Shown: positions 9,528-18,538, numbered from the stretch's first letter. The stretch is DNA of 64,000 nt from Sphingobacterium multivorum (GCF_039511225.1 NZ_CP154261.1:1426001-1490000); one strand, 5' to 3'. Notes: a model not told the origin generated them from the sequence alone. A program made the numbers and translations.

Positions 9528-12500
9528 TTAAAATCCGAGTTGTAGTCCAAATGCCACCGATTTACTCTGTGGAGCATCTTGAAAATTGAGGACTTCGGGA
9601 TCGAAGGCATCAAACAGGTTGGTAAACGTTAGGAGATTCTGTCCCGAAATGTACACACGGGCACGACCGAGTTTGGCCTTTTCAATCCATTTTTTAGGTA
9701 ATGAATAACCCAATGTAAGTTGTTTCACCCGAAGATAGGCCGCGTTTTGAAGGTATTTTGTCTGCTGTTGCGAGTTGCCACCATTACCAAATCGTAGCCT
9801 CGGAAAATAAGCATCTCTGTTTTCTGGTGTCCAATAATCTGTTGCATAGACAAAAGGGACATTCCATTCGCTCGTAAATCCCCAGAAAGCACTATTGCTG
9901 ATCCAGGTATCTCGTTTGCCTATACCTTGTAAGAAAGCGGAGAAATCGAAGTTCTTGTAATTTAACCCCATGTTAAGGCCAAACGAATAACGAGGGGTGG
10001 AATTTCCGATGATTTTCCGGTCCCCAGGGTTACCGACCGTATTGTTGCCGAAGTCGATCTTTCCATCATTATTTAAATCTGCATAGCGGATATCGCCAGG
10101 CCGCCAGGTACCACCCCATACTTGGGTCTGTTTTGGGGCCGAATCGATTTCTTCCTGACTTTGAAAGTAACCCTGTGTTTCAAATCCCCATATTTCGCCG
10201 TCTAATTTACCTTCATACCAGTTATTGAATATTTTGGTTGTATTCAATGGATATTTAGTGAGCTTGGCATGATTGTCCGATAGCGAAAGCATCAAGTCAT
10301 AGGAAAGCTCGTCGCCTATGTGGTCATTCCAACCAACACTAAGTTCCCATCCCTTGGTAACCAATGTACCTGCATTTTGGCTCGGTGCGGCTGTTCCCAG
10401 TACGGATGGCAGTGGAACCCCTGCAACAAGCATATCGCGTGTACGTCTTTCGTAAACGTCAAAGCTACCGGTAAGACGATTTTTAAGTAAGGCGAAATCT
10501 AGACCGAAATTGGTCGTGGCCGATTTTTCCCAGGTAAAGTTTGTGCTTACAAGCCCTGGAGCCCCGACACTTACACCGGTTTGATTACCAAAAATATAAC
10601 CTACACTATTGTTTACGGGCATTGTTGGTAGGTAAGGATAGAAATTAGTCGCAGAATACAGATCATTACTGTTAAAGCCTTGGTTAGGCAATTCACCGTA
10701 TGATCCTCTCAATTTTAAATCATTGACAACATCCTTAATGCCTTCCATAAAGCTTTCTTCCGAGATTCTCCAACCTGCAGAAACGGAAGGGGTGAAGACA
10801 TATCGTTTATCAGCAGAAAAACGAGAAGATCCATCGTAACGACCATTAATTTCCAATAGGTATTTCTTATCGAAAATATAGTTCAATCTGAAAACTGTCC
10901 CAAAGAGTGCCCACTCATTTTCGGCCCCGGTTACACTTGGTCTTGGATCATTATTTAGATTAATCGCCGGTTTGGTGGGGTCGACAAGATTATTTGCGAA
11001 TATGCCTAATCGTTTGTAGCGGCTGCTTTCTCGATTAATACCCACCATTGCTTTAAAATAATGTTTTTCGGCGAAGGTGTTTTCGTATGTTGCAAAAGCA
11101 TTTAAAGCAAAGTAATTATGGTTATCTGTTGTTTCTGATACAGATGAAGGGTTTGTCCAAGGAAATGTTCCGAGCAGAATCCCATTCACACCATATTCCT
11201 TAAAAGGAATCTGATGGCTTTGTAAAAAGTTGTTGTAGGCATTCCAGGTATAATCAGCGACGACTGACACATGTTCGATAGGTTTGATTTTCACTCCTCC
11301 GGTTAGCCATAAATCATTAGAATATCGTTTTCTTTTTCCGTTGTTGGCAGCTACAGCGAATGGGTTGGTAAAACTTCCTTGTCCTGAAAAGTTACCGTCA
11401 GGATGTCGAATTGGCATAGTCGGTCTCAAGTCTCCAGAGATCCATCCAGATGATGTTCCCCCCGTAACGACTCCGGCGGTTTCTTTATCGTCTATATGTG
11501 TGAGGGCGAAATTTCCTGTTAAGGTTAACCAATCTGTAATCTCAGAGTTTACTTTCATCGATGGATTCAAGCGTTGATACTTTTGGCCAGCCTCTTTAAA
11601 AAGCCCCTTTTGTTGTAGATATCCTAAAGAAGTGATGACCGAAGTTGCACCACGGCCACCCTGTAATGATAGATTGTGTCTTTGCATCGGCGCCCAACCT
11701 GGATATTGTTCCTTAATCCAGTCTGTATTTCCTACATAACGATACTTGGCTGGATTGGAAGGGTCTACATACACCGGAAGGTTGTTGACAGGATCGTTAA
11801 AGTAGGCATTTGCAAGAATAGAATCTTGTTCTGTAAAAGACTCTGTCGCCGTGGTTCCGCCGTCTTGTCCGTTTCGATTTGCCTGGCGGTGCATCCTAAT
11901 GTAATCGATCGAATTGATGTATTTGGCCATTTTGGTAGGCCTGGAAATGGTGTATTCTCCTGTATAATTGATTTGTGGATTTTGGCTTTTCGGATTCTTT
12001 GTCTGAATCAAGATGACGCCATAGGCCGCTCTACCGCCATATATAGCTGCCGCAGCAGCATCTTTTAAAACGGTTACATTTTCCACATCCGAAGGATCAA
12101 TAGAATTGGGGTCACGTTGTACCCCGTCTACTAAAATCAGTGGACCTGCGGTACCGCCATTGATCGAACCTGTACCGCGGATATTGAATTGAGAACCAGT
12201 GCCAGGTTTGCCATTGGCCGAAGTGATGTTTAGGTTTGGAACCAAACCTTGTAGTCCTTGACCTAAATTCGCAATTGGACGATCAGCTAGACGTTTGGCA
12301 CTTACAGTTGCGACTGCTCCGGTCAGATTCTCTTTCTTTTGGGTACCGAATCCGACAACGACGACTTCCTCGAGGTTACTGTTTGCCGCCTTTAGAACAA
12401 CATTTATTTCGTTTTTCCCCTGCGTGGGTATTTCTGCTGTTGCATATCCAACGGAGCTAATAATCAATAGGCTGTTTGATTCCGGTACAGTAAGGGAAAA

Positions 12501-13010
12501 CTCCCCTTGGGCATTGGTACTTGTGCCGATGGTACTACCTTTTAAAAGAACATTTATACCAGGAAGAGCTTGCCCATTTTCGTTTGTCACTCGCCCTGTG
12601 ATTGTCCGTTTTTGAATATTGTCATTGACGTTTTTAGCAATAAGCTTTGGCGCCAATTTACGCCCTATAGCGATAGAGCGTCCCTTTATTTGATAATCTA
12701 ACGATTTATCGACTAAGAGTTCATCCAATAGAGAGCTGATCGATTTATTGTTAGCACTGATCGTGATCGGTTTAATATTTTTCAGGTCGTTCTCGTCATA
12801 AATGAACGTGTAACCAGACTGTCTACTGATCTCAATCAATATATTTTTCAGTTGTGCTTTATGCTGGTTGAGGTTAATGCGCTGTGCGCGAACATTTCCC
12901 ATAGCCGCCATAATGGAAGCCAATAATAGAACAAAGGTTAGTTTCATAGACAGGTGTGTCTTGTAAGATTTCAGGTATTGGTAATAATACCTTGGATGAT
13001 CTTTTTTCAT
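9528..13010 (-). CDS. SusC/RagA-family TonB-dependent transporter with STN domain (locus 1)
   Basis: An 1160-aa protein from the ATG at 13010; an open frame extends to 13073 but the upstream residues do not resemble an export signal. The signal peptide ends near residue 43 (NVRAQ). Residues about 45-117 are an STN (secretin/TonB short N-terminal) domain (LKNILIEISRQSGYTFIYD), then a carboxypeptidase-regulatory-like domain (TGRVTNENGQALPGINVLLKG), the conserved EVVVVGFGTQKKENLTG segment, a plug (FNIRGTGSINGG, PLILVDGVQRD, VENVTVLKDAAAAAIYGGRA) and the barrel. The STN domain normally contacts the FecR partner in the periplasm, so substrate import can signal to the sigma factor encoded upstream. 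It imports oligosaccharide, presumably fucosylated, with SusD. Confidence 0.95.
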   Translation of the reverse strand: MKKDHPRYYYQYLKSYKTHLSMKLTFVLLLASIMAAMGNVRAQRINLNQHKAQLKNILIEISRQSGYTFIYDENDLKNIKPITISANNKSISSLLDELLVDKSLDYQIKGRSIAIGRKLAPKLIAKNVNDNIQKRTITGRVTNENGQALPGINVLLKGSTIGTSTNAQGEFSLTVPESNSLLIISSVGYATAEIPTQGKNEINVVLKAANSNLEEVVVVGFGTQKKENLTGAVATVSAKRLADRPIANLGQGLQGLVPNLNITSANGKPGTGSQFNIRGTGSINGGTAGPLILVDGVQRDPNSIDPSDVENVTVLKDAAAAAIYGGRAAYGVILIQTKNPKSQNPQINYTGEYTISRPTKMAKYINSIDYIRMHRQANRNGQDGGTTATESFTEQDSILANAYFNDPVNNLPVYVDPSNPAKYRYVGNTDWIKEQYPGWAPMQRHNLSLQGGRGATSVITSLGYLQQKGLFKEAGQKYQRLNPSMKVNSEITDWLTLTGNFALTHIDDKETAGVVTGGTSSGWISGDLRPTMPIRHPDGNFSGQGSFTNPFAVAANNGKRKRYSNDLWLTGGVKIKPIEHVSVVADYTWNAYNNFLQSHQIPFKEYGVNGILLGTFPWTNPSSVSETTDNHNYFALNAFATYENTFAEKHYFKAMVGINRESSRYKRLGIFANNLVDPTKPAINLNNDPRPSVTGAENEWALFGTVFRLNYIFDKKYLLEINGRYDGSSRFSADKRYVFTPSVSAGWRISEESFMEGIKDVVNDLKLRGSYGELPNQGFNSNDLYSATNFYPYLPTMPVNNSVGYIFGNQTGVSVGAPGLVSTNFTWEKSATTNFGLDFALLKNRLTGSFDVYERRTRDMLVAGVPLPSVLGTAAPSQNAGTLVTKGWELSVGWNDHIGDELSYDLMLSLSDNHAKLTKYPLNTTKIFNNWYEGKLDGEIWGFETQGYFQSQEEIDSAPKQTQVWGGTWRPGDIRYADLNNDGKIDFGNNTVGNPGDRKIIGNSTPRYSFGLNMGLNYKNFDFSAFLQGIGKRDTWISNSAFWGFTSEWNVPFVYATDYWTPENRDAYFPRLRFGNGGNSQQQTKYLQNAAYLRVKQLTLGYSLPKKWIEKAKLGRARVYISGQNLLTFTNLFDAFDPEVLNFQDAPQSKSVAFGLQLGF

Positions 13011-13190
13011 ATTTTTTAAGTTTAATAAACAATGCAGGTTGACATCTATACAGTCCTTGGTTGCGGAGACCATATGAGTCAGATTTACATTGGCGGTTAT
13101 AGGTTTTCGTTCCAGGTTTCTGAGGAACTAACACAATAATTGGTTTCGGATCTCTTCTCGAATGTCGATGAAAAAGCTTTTCTTGTCAGG

Positions 13191-14294
13191 TTATCGCATA
13201 GCTACAATCCTCCTTCCTTCTCGTGTGAATTTTACGTTTGACTTCAACTCAATAGCCTGCAACACTTCAGATAATTTGGCGTCCCTTGGGATAATGGCTG
13301 AAAACTTACGATCGCCATAGGGGCCCATGTCGACTTCAACGTCATACCAACGTTCGATCTTGCGTGCATATTGGCTCAAAGGCTCCTCATGCAGTACATA
13401 AAGACCGTCCTTCCATGCATAACTATCTTCAATACCGCTGGTTGTTATTTCAATAGCATCTTTTCCATTGACAATTGCCTGTTGCCCCGGACTTAAGAGG
13501 GCCTGATGTTTAGTCTTTGTGTCCGTAATGCGCAGACTGCCACTGACAAGTGTCGTGTATGAACGGCCATTGTCATTATAGGTATTGACGTTGAAACTTG
13601 TCCCCAGCACTTCAATACGCTGTTGTGCTGTTTGTATGACAAATGGTTTGTGTATATTTTTGGTAACTTCCAGGTAAACTTCACCTGTCAGCTGGATTTG
13701 TCTTTCTTTACCAATAAAGGCCGCTGGATAAGTGATAGAGGATAAGGCATTCAACCATGCTTTGGTACCATCAGGCAGCACGACTTCAAATTGACCGGCA
13801 GCCGGTGTTGAAAGCCGGATTGTTTTTACATTCTCCGTTTCAATGATCGTCGTTCCATTATTGTATCCCAATGAGCCTTCTTTTGAGATAATGCTGCTAT
13901 TTTTTCCGTCTAGAGCAATTGCTGGTTGCCCATCTATTGATAATAACGCTTTGTTTTTGCCAGGCGCAATGTCATCAACAAACAATTCATGTTTGCTTTC
14001 TTGATTATTATTCCGTTGTAGATATAGTATTGTTCCAATTGTAAAAAAAGCGAGGAGAATTGCAGCAATTGCTATAATGTACCCTTTATTATTATAAGGC
14101 TGCTTTTTAGAGATTCCCTTTAATCTTTTTTGTAGTTCGATTACATCCGAAATTAGCTCCTTGTCAGATGGAATTTGGTCTTCACCTAGATTAAGATACC
14201 ATTCTTCAACAAGCGCTTGTTCTTGTGTTGTACATTTCCCTTCTAGATATTTCTTAAGTAAGGACGGGCCATTTCCATGCTCTTGGTTCATCAT
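13191..14294 (-). CDS. FecR-family anti-sigma factor (locus 1)
   Basis: A 367-aa inner-membrane protein. The cytoplasmic N-terminus (about 1-66) should bind the sigma factor; residues 71-92 form one membrane helix; the periplasmic part has a FecR domain (VVLPDGTKAWLNALSSITYP, RQIQLTGEVYLEV, FNVNTYND) and a C-terminal DUF4974 domain from about 300 (LSQYARKIERWYDVEVDM). It lies between the sigma factor and the STN-bearing SusC, the classical trans-envelope arrangement. Two adjacent start codons (ATGATG) are possible. The spacer to the sigma gene carries G6 and G7 runs on the plus strand. A 180-base gap to SusC shows no clear terminator or promoter. Confidence 0.93.
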   Translation of the reverse strand: MMNQEHGNGPSLLKKYLEGKCTTQEQALVEEWYLNLGEDQIPSDKELISDVIELQKRLKGISKKQPYNNKGYIIAIAAILLAFFTIGTILYLQRNNNQESKHELFVDDIAPGKNKALLSIDGQPAIALDGKNSSIISKEGSLGYNNGTTIIETENVKTIRLSTPAAGQFEVVLPDGTKAWLNALSSITYPAAFIGKERQIQLTGEVYLEVTKNIHKPFVIQTAQQRIEVLGTSFNVNTYNDNGRSYTTLVSGSLRITDTKTKHQALLSPGQQAIVNGKDAIEITTSGIEDSYAWKDGLYVLHEEPLSQYARKIERWYDVEVDMGPYGDRKFSAIIPRDAKLSEVLQAIELKSNVKFTREGRRIVAMR

Positions 14295-14351
14295 GATAAT
14301 ATAGTTGGTTACTTCTATATGACGGATGAGAAGGGGGGAGAGGGGGGGCGA

Positions 14352-14945
14352 TTAGAAAATTTTACAAAAAAACAGTAAGCTTACCCAAAGCAGGCTTCCT
14401 AATTTACTGCGAAGCAGACGTAGGGCTTCTTTCATATAACTGCGAACGCTATGTTCTGATAGATTAAGCTTTTTTGCGATATCCTTGTGACTGAGATAGT
14501 GCTCCCTACTCAGTTCAAAGACCTCTCTTACGCGTGGGGAAAGCTTATTAAGCACACGATCTATTTGTTCCTGAAGCAATTTTTCCCTTAGGGAATGGTC
14601 AGTACCTCCAGTATGATGTGTTGTAATAGGAGGTAAGGAGGCCAAATACTTAGTTTTTGATTGTTCTTTGGCGATGTGATCTATTACACGGTAGCGTATG
14701 GCACTGTGAAGGTAGGCAGATATTTCTCCCTGGATAGCCAACGTATACCTGTTTTGCCAAATCGAAGCAAATAAGTCATGGACGATATCCTTAGCGGCTT
14801 CGCGATCTTGCAACTTATTGGTTGCGTGAAGATATAATAAGGCAAAATAAGTGTTATAGAGCTTCTGAAAGGCAAGAGAGTTCCCATTCTTTAGCTCTTG
14901 CAGCAGATCCCTTTCTTCTATTTTTTGCTTATTGTACATGATCAA
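14352..14945 (-). CDS. ECF RNA polymerase sigma factor (locus 1)
   Basis: A 197-aa sigma-70 family protein of the Bacteroidota ECF type. Region 2 is at about 18-85 (LQDREAAKDIVHDLFASIWQNR) and region 4 at about 125-180 (LSPRVREVFELSREHYLSHKDIAKKLNLSEHSVRSYMKEALRLLR). The hydrophobic tail LLWVSLLFFCKIF is usual for the family. It should direct RNA polymerase to the SusC/SusD/fucosidase operon when released by the FecR partner. The start is ATG at 14945 or the second ATG at 14939. A good promoter lies at 14978-14985. Confidence 0.94.
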   Translation of the reverse strand: MIMYNKQKIEERDLLQELKNGNSLAFQKLYNTYFALLYLHATNKLQDREAAKDIVHDLFASIWQNRYTLAIQGEISAYLHSAIRYRVIDHIAKEQSKTKYLASLPPITTHHTGGTDHSLREKLLQEQIDRVLNKLSPRVREVFELSREHYLSHKDIAKKLNLSEHSVRSYMKEALRLLRSKLGSLLWVSLLFFCKIF

Positions 14946-14977
14946 TGGACAATATTAGTAAACAATGCATAGTTGAG

Positions 14978-14985
14978 CAAATCTA
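14978..14985 (-). promoter_or_regulatory. Promoter -7 element of the locus 1 sigma factor
   Basis: On the minus strand the sequence is TAGATTTG, a full match to TAnnTTTG. A TGTG, one mismatch from the TTTG -33 element, lies 19 bases further upstream. The start codon is about 32 bases downstream. Confidence 0.55.
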
Positions 14986-15087
14986 TTCAGCTTTTGTTTG
15001 CATGCACACGATTGCGTAATATTTGATCGAAAAAGAGGATGCCCACAGCTGAGCAAAAAAATGTAAAAGTTAACTATATACTTTTTC

Positions 15088-15135
15088 ACTCTGTAACAGA
15101 GTGTCCTGCATAATCTGTCGACAGGACACTCTGTT
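15088..15135 (-). other. Overlapping alternative hairpins after the protease gene
   Basis: Arms 15095-15108 and 15122-15135 form a perfect 14-bp inverted repeat (core ACAGAGTGTCCTG / CAGGACACTCTGT, 13-base loop). The arm near 15096 can also pair with ACTCTG at 15088-15093, so two structures are mutually exclusive. The site lies 39 bases past the protease stop on the minus strand. No long T tract follows, so a terminator role is likely but not certain. Confidence 0.5.
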
Positions 15136-15173
15136 GTTCGCTTCTTGGCACTTGAGTGGAGCTGGGTAGGCGA

Positions 15174-15926
15174 TTACATCGAATCGTTATTCATCTCATC
15201 GCGCCATTGTCTTAAGTTATCATAAACAACATCGGTGATTCGTACACCATAATTAAGCTTTTTAGCGGAGTCACCATGGGTGTGTATACCGATGATTCTG
15301 CTGGCGGTACTGTCAACTATAGCTGACCCACTTGCTCCAGCGCGGGTAGACATATTGTGATATATTCTGTCTTCTTCATATTCTGCAATTTTTCCTACGG
15401 CATGTGCCATTTCCTGATCATAATATCCATAGCCTGCCATTTTAACTGCGAGGTCTGTAAGATGTTGGTCAGGAACAACGGCGAATTTAAAAATATTCTG
15501 TATTTCTATTGGTTTGGCAAGTTTGATGAGCGCATAATCATAGCGCGCATGTTCTTTTAGTTGTTCTACAGTGGCCTCCTCGGGTTTGGTCAGGAGAGAT
15601 ACGGCGACTTGTTTAAAACCATTGGGGTAACGAAATGCTTTTGCAGATATGGGTTCGTAAGGTTGTTGAGGATCATTAAACCCTGGTGTAAACATAACGT
15701 CGCTGGCTTCACCTTCGGCGCTATCGTATAAGTTATGAGCACATGTCAACAGAAGGTCGCTTTCTTTTTCTTTGCCAAATCTTATAAGTGTAGCCGTGCC
15801 TATGTATGCGTTTCCAGCAATATTGAAAGACAACATTCCAACTAGATTATATGGATAAATTGTTGTGTCATCGATATGAGTCGGTACGTTACCGTCGATG
15901 GGAATAAAAAAATTTAAATTGTTCAT
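15174..15926 (-). CDS. Trypsin-like serine protease without signal peptide
   Basis: A 250-aa chymotrypsin-fold (S1-type) protease. The catalytic triad is readable: His64 in LLTCAHNLY, Asp130 in ARYDYALIKL and Ser199 in RAGASGSAIV. VGMLSFNIAGNAYIGTATLI is the usual N-terminal barrel and IIGIHTHGD the substrate-pocket strand. There is no signal peptide, membrane helix or visible pro-region, which is unusual and implies a cytoplasmic protease or one released with a structure. It is the last gene of a tight minus-strand run (12 bases after the zinc-ribbon gene) with three DUF2589-like proteins. Its target is unknown; the cassette proteins themselves are plausible substrates. Confidence 0.85.
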   Translation of the reverse strand: MNNLNFFIPIDGNVPTHIDDTTIYPYNLVGMLSFNIAGNAYIGTATLIRFGKEKESDLLLTCAHNLYDSAEGEASDVMFTPGFNDPQQPYEPISAKAFRYPNGFKQVAVSLLTKPEEATVEQLKEHARYDYALIKLAKPIEIQNIFKFAVVPDQHLTDLAVKMAGYGYYDQEMAHAVGKIAEYEEDRIYHNMSTRAGASGSAIVDSTASRIIGIHTHGDSAKKLNYGVRITDVVYDNLRQWRDEMNNDSM

Positions 15927-15938
15927 AATAATTTATGT

Positions 15939-16154
15939 TTAACGGTTAAATGTTTTAGTTTTAGATACCATCTTTTCTGCCATCATGATCTCTTGCAGGT
16001 GATGTTTCATGTTGGTTGGTACGGTCATTTCCATTTGCAGCGCGCAGAATGGACAGGTAATCTTGTTTTTGAAGAGTAAATCTTCAAATGAGAGTTTAAT
16101 TTTACCCGTACAGTTTGGGCATTGAAGCCCCGTGTTATTGCTAGTGTTTGACAT
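15939..16154 (-). CDS. Small zinc-ribbon protein
   Basis: A 71-aa protein with two CPxC knuckles: Cys12/Cys15 (CPNC) and Cys34/Cys37 (CPFC), 18 residues apart, so it almost certainly binds one zinc ion. The spacer LSFEDLLFKNKIT and the tail after the second knuckle resemble rubredoxin-like or MJ0042-type ribbons. It starts a single base after the stop of the DUF2589 gene and is followed by the protease, so it is co-translated with both. Its role could be nucleic-acid or protein binding; no function is established. Confidence 0.8.
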   Translation of the reverse strand: MSNTSNNTGLQCPNCTGKIKLSFEDLLFKNKITCPFCALQMEMTVPTNMKHHLQEIMMAEKMVSKTKTFNR

Positions 16155-16155
16155 A

Positions 16156-16701
16156 TTATTTCTCTTTATTTACTTTATTTAATTCGCTAAGCAAACCCAG
16201 TAATTGGATCACTCCTGCAGGCATATCACCGTCTACCATACTTAGTTTGACATTCATATTGGCTTTCGTTTTTTCATACGAATCATTTGTCTCGGGAGCT
16301 AAGTAAGCTTTTAATCGCGTTGCACTATTTCCTTCTTTCTTAGTTTCAGTCTTTAGAAATGACGGCTTTTCTTTTTCTTTAGAAGCATTAACCGTAAACA
16401 GTTTGACTTTCATGTCAAAGTCGGCAGTTTTGATTCGTAATAAGGGAAGTTGGATGAGTGTCAACACTGGTATACTAAATTCCACAGTTTTATCGTTCAT
16501 CGTATAGCTAAAGTGCACCATCTTGAGCGCATGGATCTTTTTTATATCTCCATCTCCAGGTGCCTCAAAGCCATAATTGATAATGAATTTTGTGATTTTT
16601 TCACTCAACTCCATATCGGCTTCAACAACGGCATCCATCGGTGCTTTGAAAAGATCTTTCAATTGATGGGTACTGTTATTTGGTGGTTGCAAGTTCATCA
16701 T
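16156..16701 (-). CDS. DUF2589-family protein, short form
   Basis: A 181-aa cytoplasmic protein. It shares with the larger protein at 17459-18406 an N-terminal helix, a strand pair and the motif IPVLTLIQLPLLRIKTADFD, and near the C-terminus MNVKLSMVDGDMPAGVIQLLGLL, the most recognisable DUF2589 element (DMPAG followed by a helix). The middle (residues about 105-140) is polar and Lys/Glu-rich. The ATG overlaps the stop of the upstream gene by 4 bases. DUF2589 has no established function. The family name is from memory of its motif and should be verified by profile search. Confidence 0.75.
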   Translation of the reverse strand: MMNLQPPNNSTHQLKDLFKAPMDAVVEADMELSEKITKFIINYGFEAPGDGDIKKIHALKMVHFSYTMNDKTVEFSIPVLTLIQLPLLRIKTADFDMKVKLFTVNASKEKEKPSFLKTETKKEGNSATRLKAYLAPETNDSYEKTKANMNVKLSMVDGDMPAGVIQLLGLLSELNKVNKEK

Positions 16702-17447
16702 GTTTCAAGAGTTAAATTTTTCATGTGCATCACAATTTTTGCTTGCTGGATCGCTGAAGCGGGCAAGCTTTTTAATTGTTCTGAATCGATGATAACGTTA
16801 ATTGCGCTTGGCACTGTTTTCTTTGCGTTTTGAAAAAGTATATCCCAATGATCTTCCTGTTCTGTTTGCAAAGTATAAAGGGTCGCCAATGCATCCTGTT
16901 GCATTCTGTGAGTAACCCAATTTTTAACTTCATTGTGGCCGAGAACTTCTTTTTCAATTTGCTCTTTTTCAAATAGGTAGAGTAAGGATGTCCATGTTTT
17001 TGTACTCAGATCCGTCTGTGTCTCATCGCTGTTTACGATAAGCGGTAATAGATATTTTTGAAAACAGTTATCATACAATTTCTTAATATAATCACGAAAT
17101 GTTTCGGATTGTATTCCCTTTTTTACAACAGGCCATTGTCCATCATCTGCCCTGTCGTTTTCCTCAATCTCGTCGATAAGCTGTTTAATTAATTTTTTCA
17201 ATCTCACCGCCAGTTGAGATTGGATCTGGGCTTTGAGATAATGAACATCATACTGAAACCGGTTAGTCTGTGGGCTACTGGTATCATAAGCATAATGAAG
17301 ATCCAGTGTGATTTCCTTGATTTCTGCAAAAGGTATCGGGAGCAGGATGTTGTCCTGCTCACCGAGTTTTTGAGAATACAGGTATGAATTGAATTGTGCC
17401 TGTACCATGTCCTCAAGAAAATCTGTAAAAACTTTATTTACAGTCAT
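16698..17447 (-). CDS. Unknown 249-aa protein, possible divergent DUF2589 relative
   Basis: A 249-aa protein without signal peptide. The N-terminal LLPIPFAEIKEITLDLHYAYD matches the pattern of the two neighbouring DUF2589 proteins (IPLLT-x-PIP-x-I-x-ID), and the C-terminal AINVIIDSEQLKSLPASAIQQA resembles their strand plus (D)MPAG-helix element. Between them lies a roughly 140-residue alpha-helical, charged insertion that the neighbours lack. It lies 11 bases after the upstream DUF2589-Ig gene and overlaps the next gene by 4 bases. I infer a third, diverged member of the same fold. No function known. Confidence 0.7.
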   Translation of the reverse strand: MTVNKVFTDFLEDMVQAQFNSYLYSQKLGEQDNILLPIPFAEIKEITLDLHYAYDTSSPQTNRFQYDVHYLKAQIQSQLAVRLKKLIKQLIDEIEENDRADDGQWPVVKKGIQSETFRDYIKKLYDNCFQKYLLPLIVNSDETQTDLSTKTWTSLLYLFEKEQIEKEVLGHNEVKNWVTHRMQQDALATLYTLQTEQEDHWDILFQNAKKTVPSAINVIIDSEQLKSLPASAIQQAKIVMHMKNLTLET

Positions 17448-17458
17448 CTCTTTAAGTG

Positions 17459-18406
17459 TTAAGTTGCAGGTGTACCTTCAAACCGTAAGATGCCGTCGGC
17501 ACTAAGTCCTTGTTTGTCATCTTTCAATATAAATTTGGATACGCCCTTGATTTCTGTAGCTTGTTTAATTGTGGCTTTAATTTCCCAAACGGCTTGTCCC
17601 TGCTCATTTGTTGTTGCTTGGATAGACTTTCCAGCTCCCGGATCGGTAAACTCGATGCCCGTCACTGGGTCAACGAGACTCAAGTTGACAACCTCATTTG
17701 CCAAAAGAAGGCCATCCGCATTTTTGATTGTAGCAGAGATAGGGATGCTGATACTTTCGCCATTTTTATACTTGGAAATATCAATTTGTGGCACAGGAGT
17801 AATGACAAAAGTTCCCTTATCATTGGCATCTGTAATACTTGATTGTAAGATGTTGAGGACTGTGGCTAATCCAGCAGGCATGTCGGATTGTCCTGCATGT
17901 ACAGCGACATTCATGGTGTATTCTACTGAATATTTAGAATCTTGAGAAGCTTTTGAATCTTTTTTACTTGAATAGTTGGCTTTGAATTCTGCACTTACAC
18001 TAAAAGGGCCTATTCCGAAGCTCGCCTTAGCCGAACCACCTGCATCAAAGGCTGTAGATTCACTGGTTTCACTTACACTGGAGGATGCTGCAGAGATATT
18101 GGCTGTAAAATTAATGTCGATGGTATCGATCGCAATGTAAGGAATAGGAACTATTGTCAACAATGGTACGATCAACTTGGTCATCTGTCCATTTTTGTTG
18201 TAAAAGAAAGTGACATTGATAGCCTCTTTTTTTCCCGTTTGTGGGTTTTCGTTAAGCCCGACCTGTTGGATAAATTCCCAACTGGTCTTTGCTGCCATTG
18301 CCTGGGCTTTAATGGCTGCATCTAGGGGGCCGCCAATTAATGATGAGAAAGGTAGCGCTTGTAAAGCATTCGTTGCTACCGTCGATGGTGTGGTGTCTAT
18401 TGCCAT
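17459..18406 (-). CDS. DUF2589-family protein with C-terminal Ig-like domain
   Basis: A 315-aa protein without signal peptide. Residues about 10-205 are DUF2589: an Ala-rich N-terminal helix, LIVPLLTIVPIPYIAIDTID, a Ser/Ala-rich segment with many strands (SVSETSESTAFDAGG, FGIGPFSVSAEFKANY) and AVHAGQSDMPAGLATVLNIL. Residues about 215-312 are an Ig-like (Big_1/invasin-type) domain (ISATIKNADGLLLANEVVNL, TTNEQGQAVWEIKATI). It is the first gene of the effector part of the cassette, 150 bases from the response regulator, with a palindrome in between. An Ig domain on an unexported protein is odd and suggests display on an assembled particle or export without a standard signal. Confidence 0.8.
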   Translation of the reverse strand: MAIDTTPSTVATNALQALPFSSLIGGPLDAAIKAQAMAAKTSWEFIQQVGLNENPQTGKKEAINVTFFYNKNGQMTKLIVPLLTIVPIPYIAIDTIDINFTANISAASSSVSETSESTAFDAGGSAKASFGIGPFSVSAEFKANYSSKKDSKASQDSKYSVEYTMNVAVHAGQSDMPAGLATVLNILQSSITDANDKGTFVITPVPQIDISKYKNGESISIPISATIKNADGLLLANEVVNLSLVDPVTGIEFTDPGAGKSIQATTNEQGQAVWEIKATIKQATEIKGVSKFILKDDKQGLSADGILRFEGTPAT

Positions 18407-18499
18407 GATTTTAATTTTTATAATTGTTTATTTTGTTTCAACAATGCGCATGATGAAAAGCTTTAAACAAATTTTCAATTAAAATCCCTTACATTTTAG

Positions 18500-18538
18500 G
18501 TAGATATTACCTATTTGATCAAAACAGGTAATATCTAC
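18500..18538. promoter_or_regulatory. Perfect 13-bp inverted repeat upstream of the DUF2589 operon
   Basis: Arms GTAGATATTACCT (18500-18512) and AGGTAATATCTAC (18526-18538) are separated by 13 bases. No T tract follows on either strand, which argues against a terminator. The position, 94-132 bases before the DUF2589-Ig start and just after the NarL-like regulator gene, suits an operator for that regulator. Operator role is inference. Confidence 0.5.

Noticed and set aside
11676..12068. Open frame of 130 aa on the plus strand
   Set aside because: Antisense to the plug and barrel of the locus 1 SusC; no motif or start-site support.
18509..18530. NarL-type heptamer pair inside the palindrome
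   Set aside because: TACCTAT fits the enterobacterial heptamer but the opposite half does not fully, and binding rules for NarL-like proteins of this phylum are not known; kept only as a general operator candidate.
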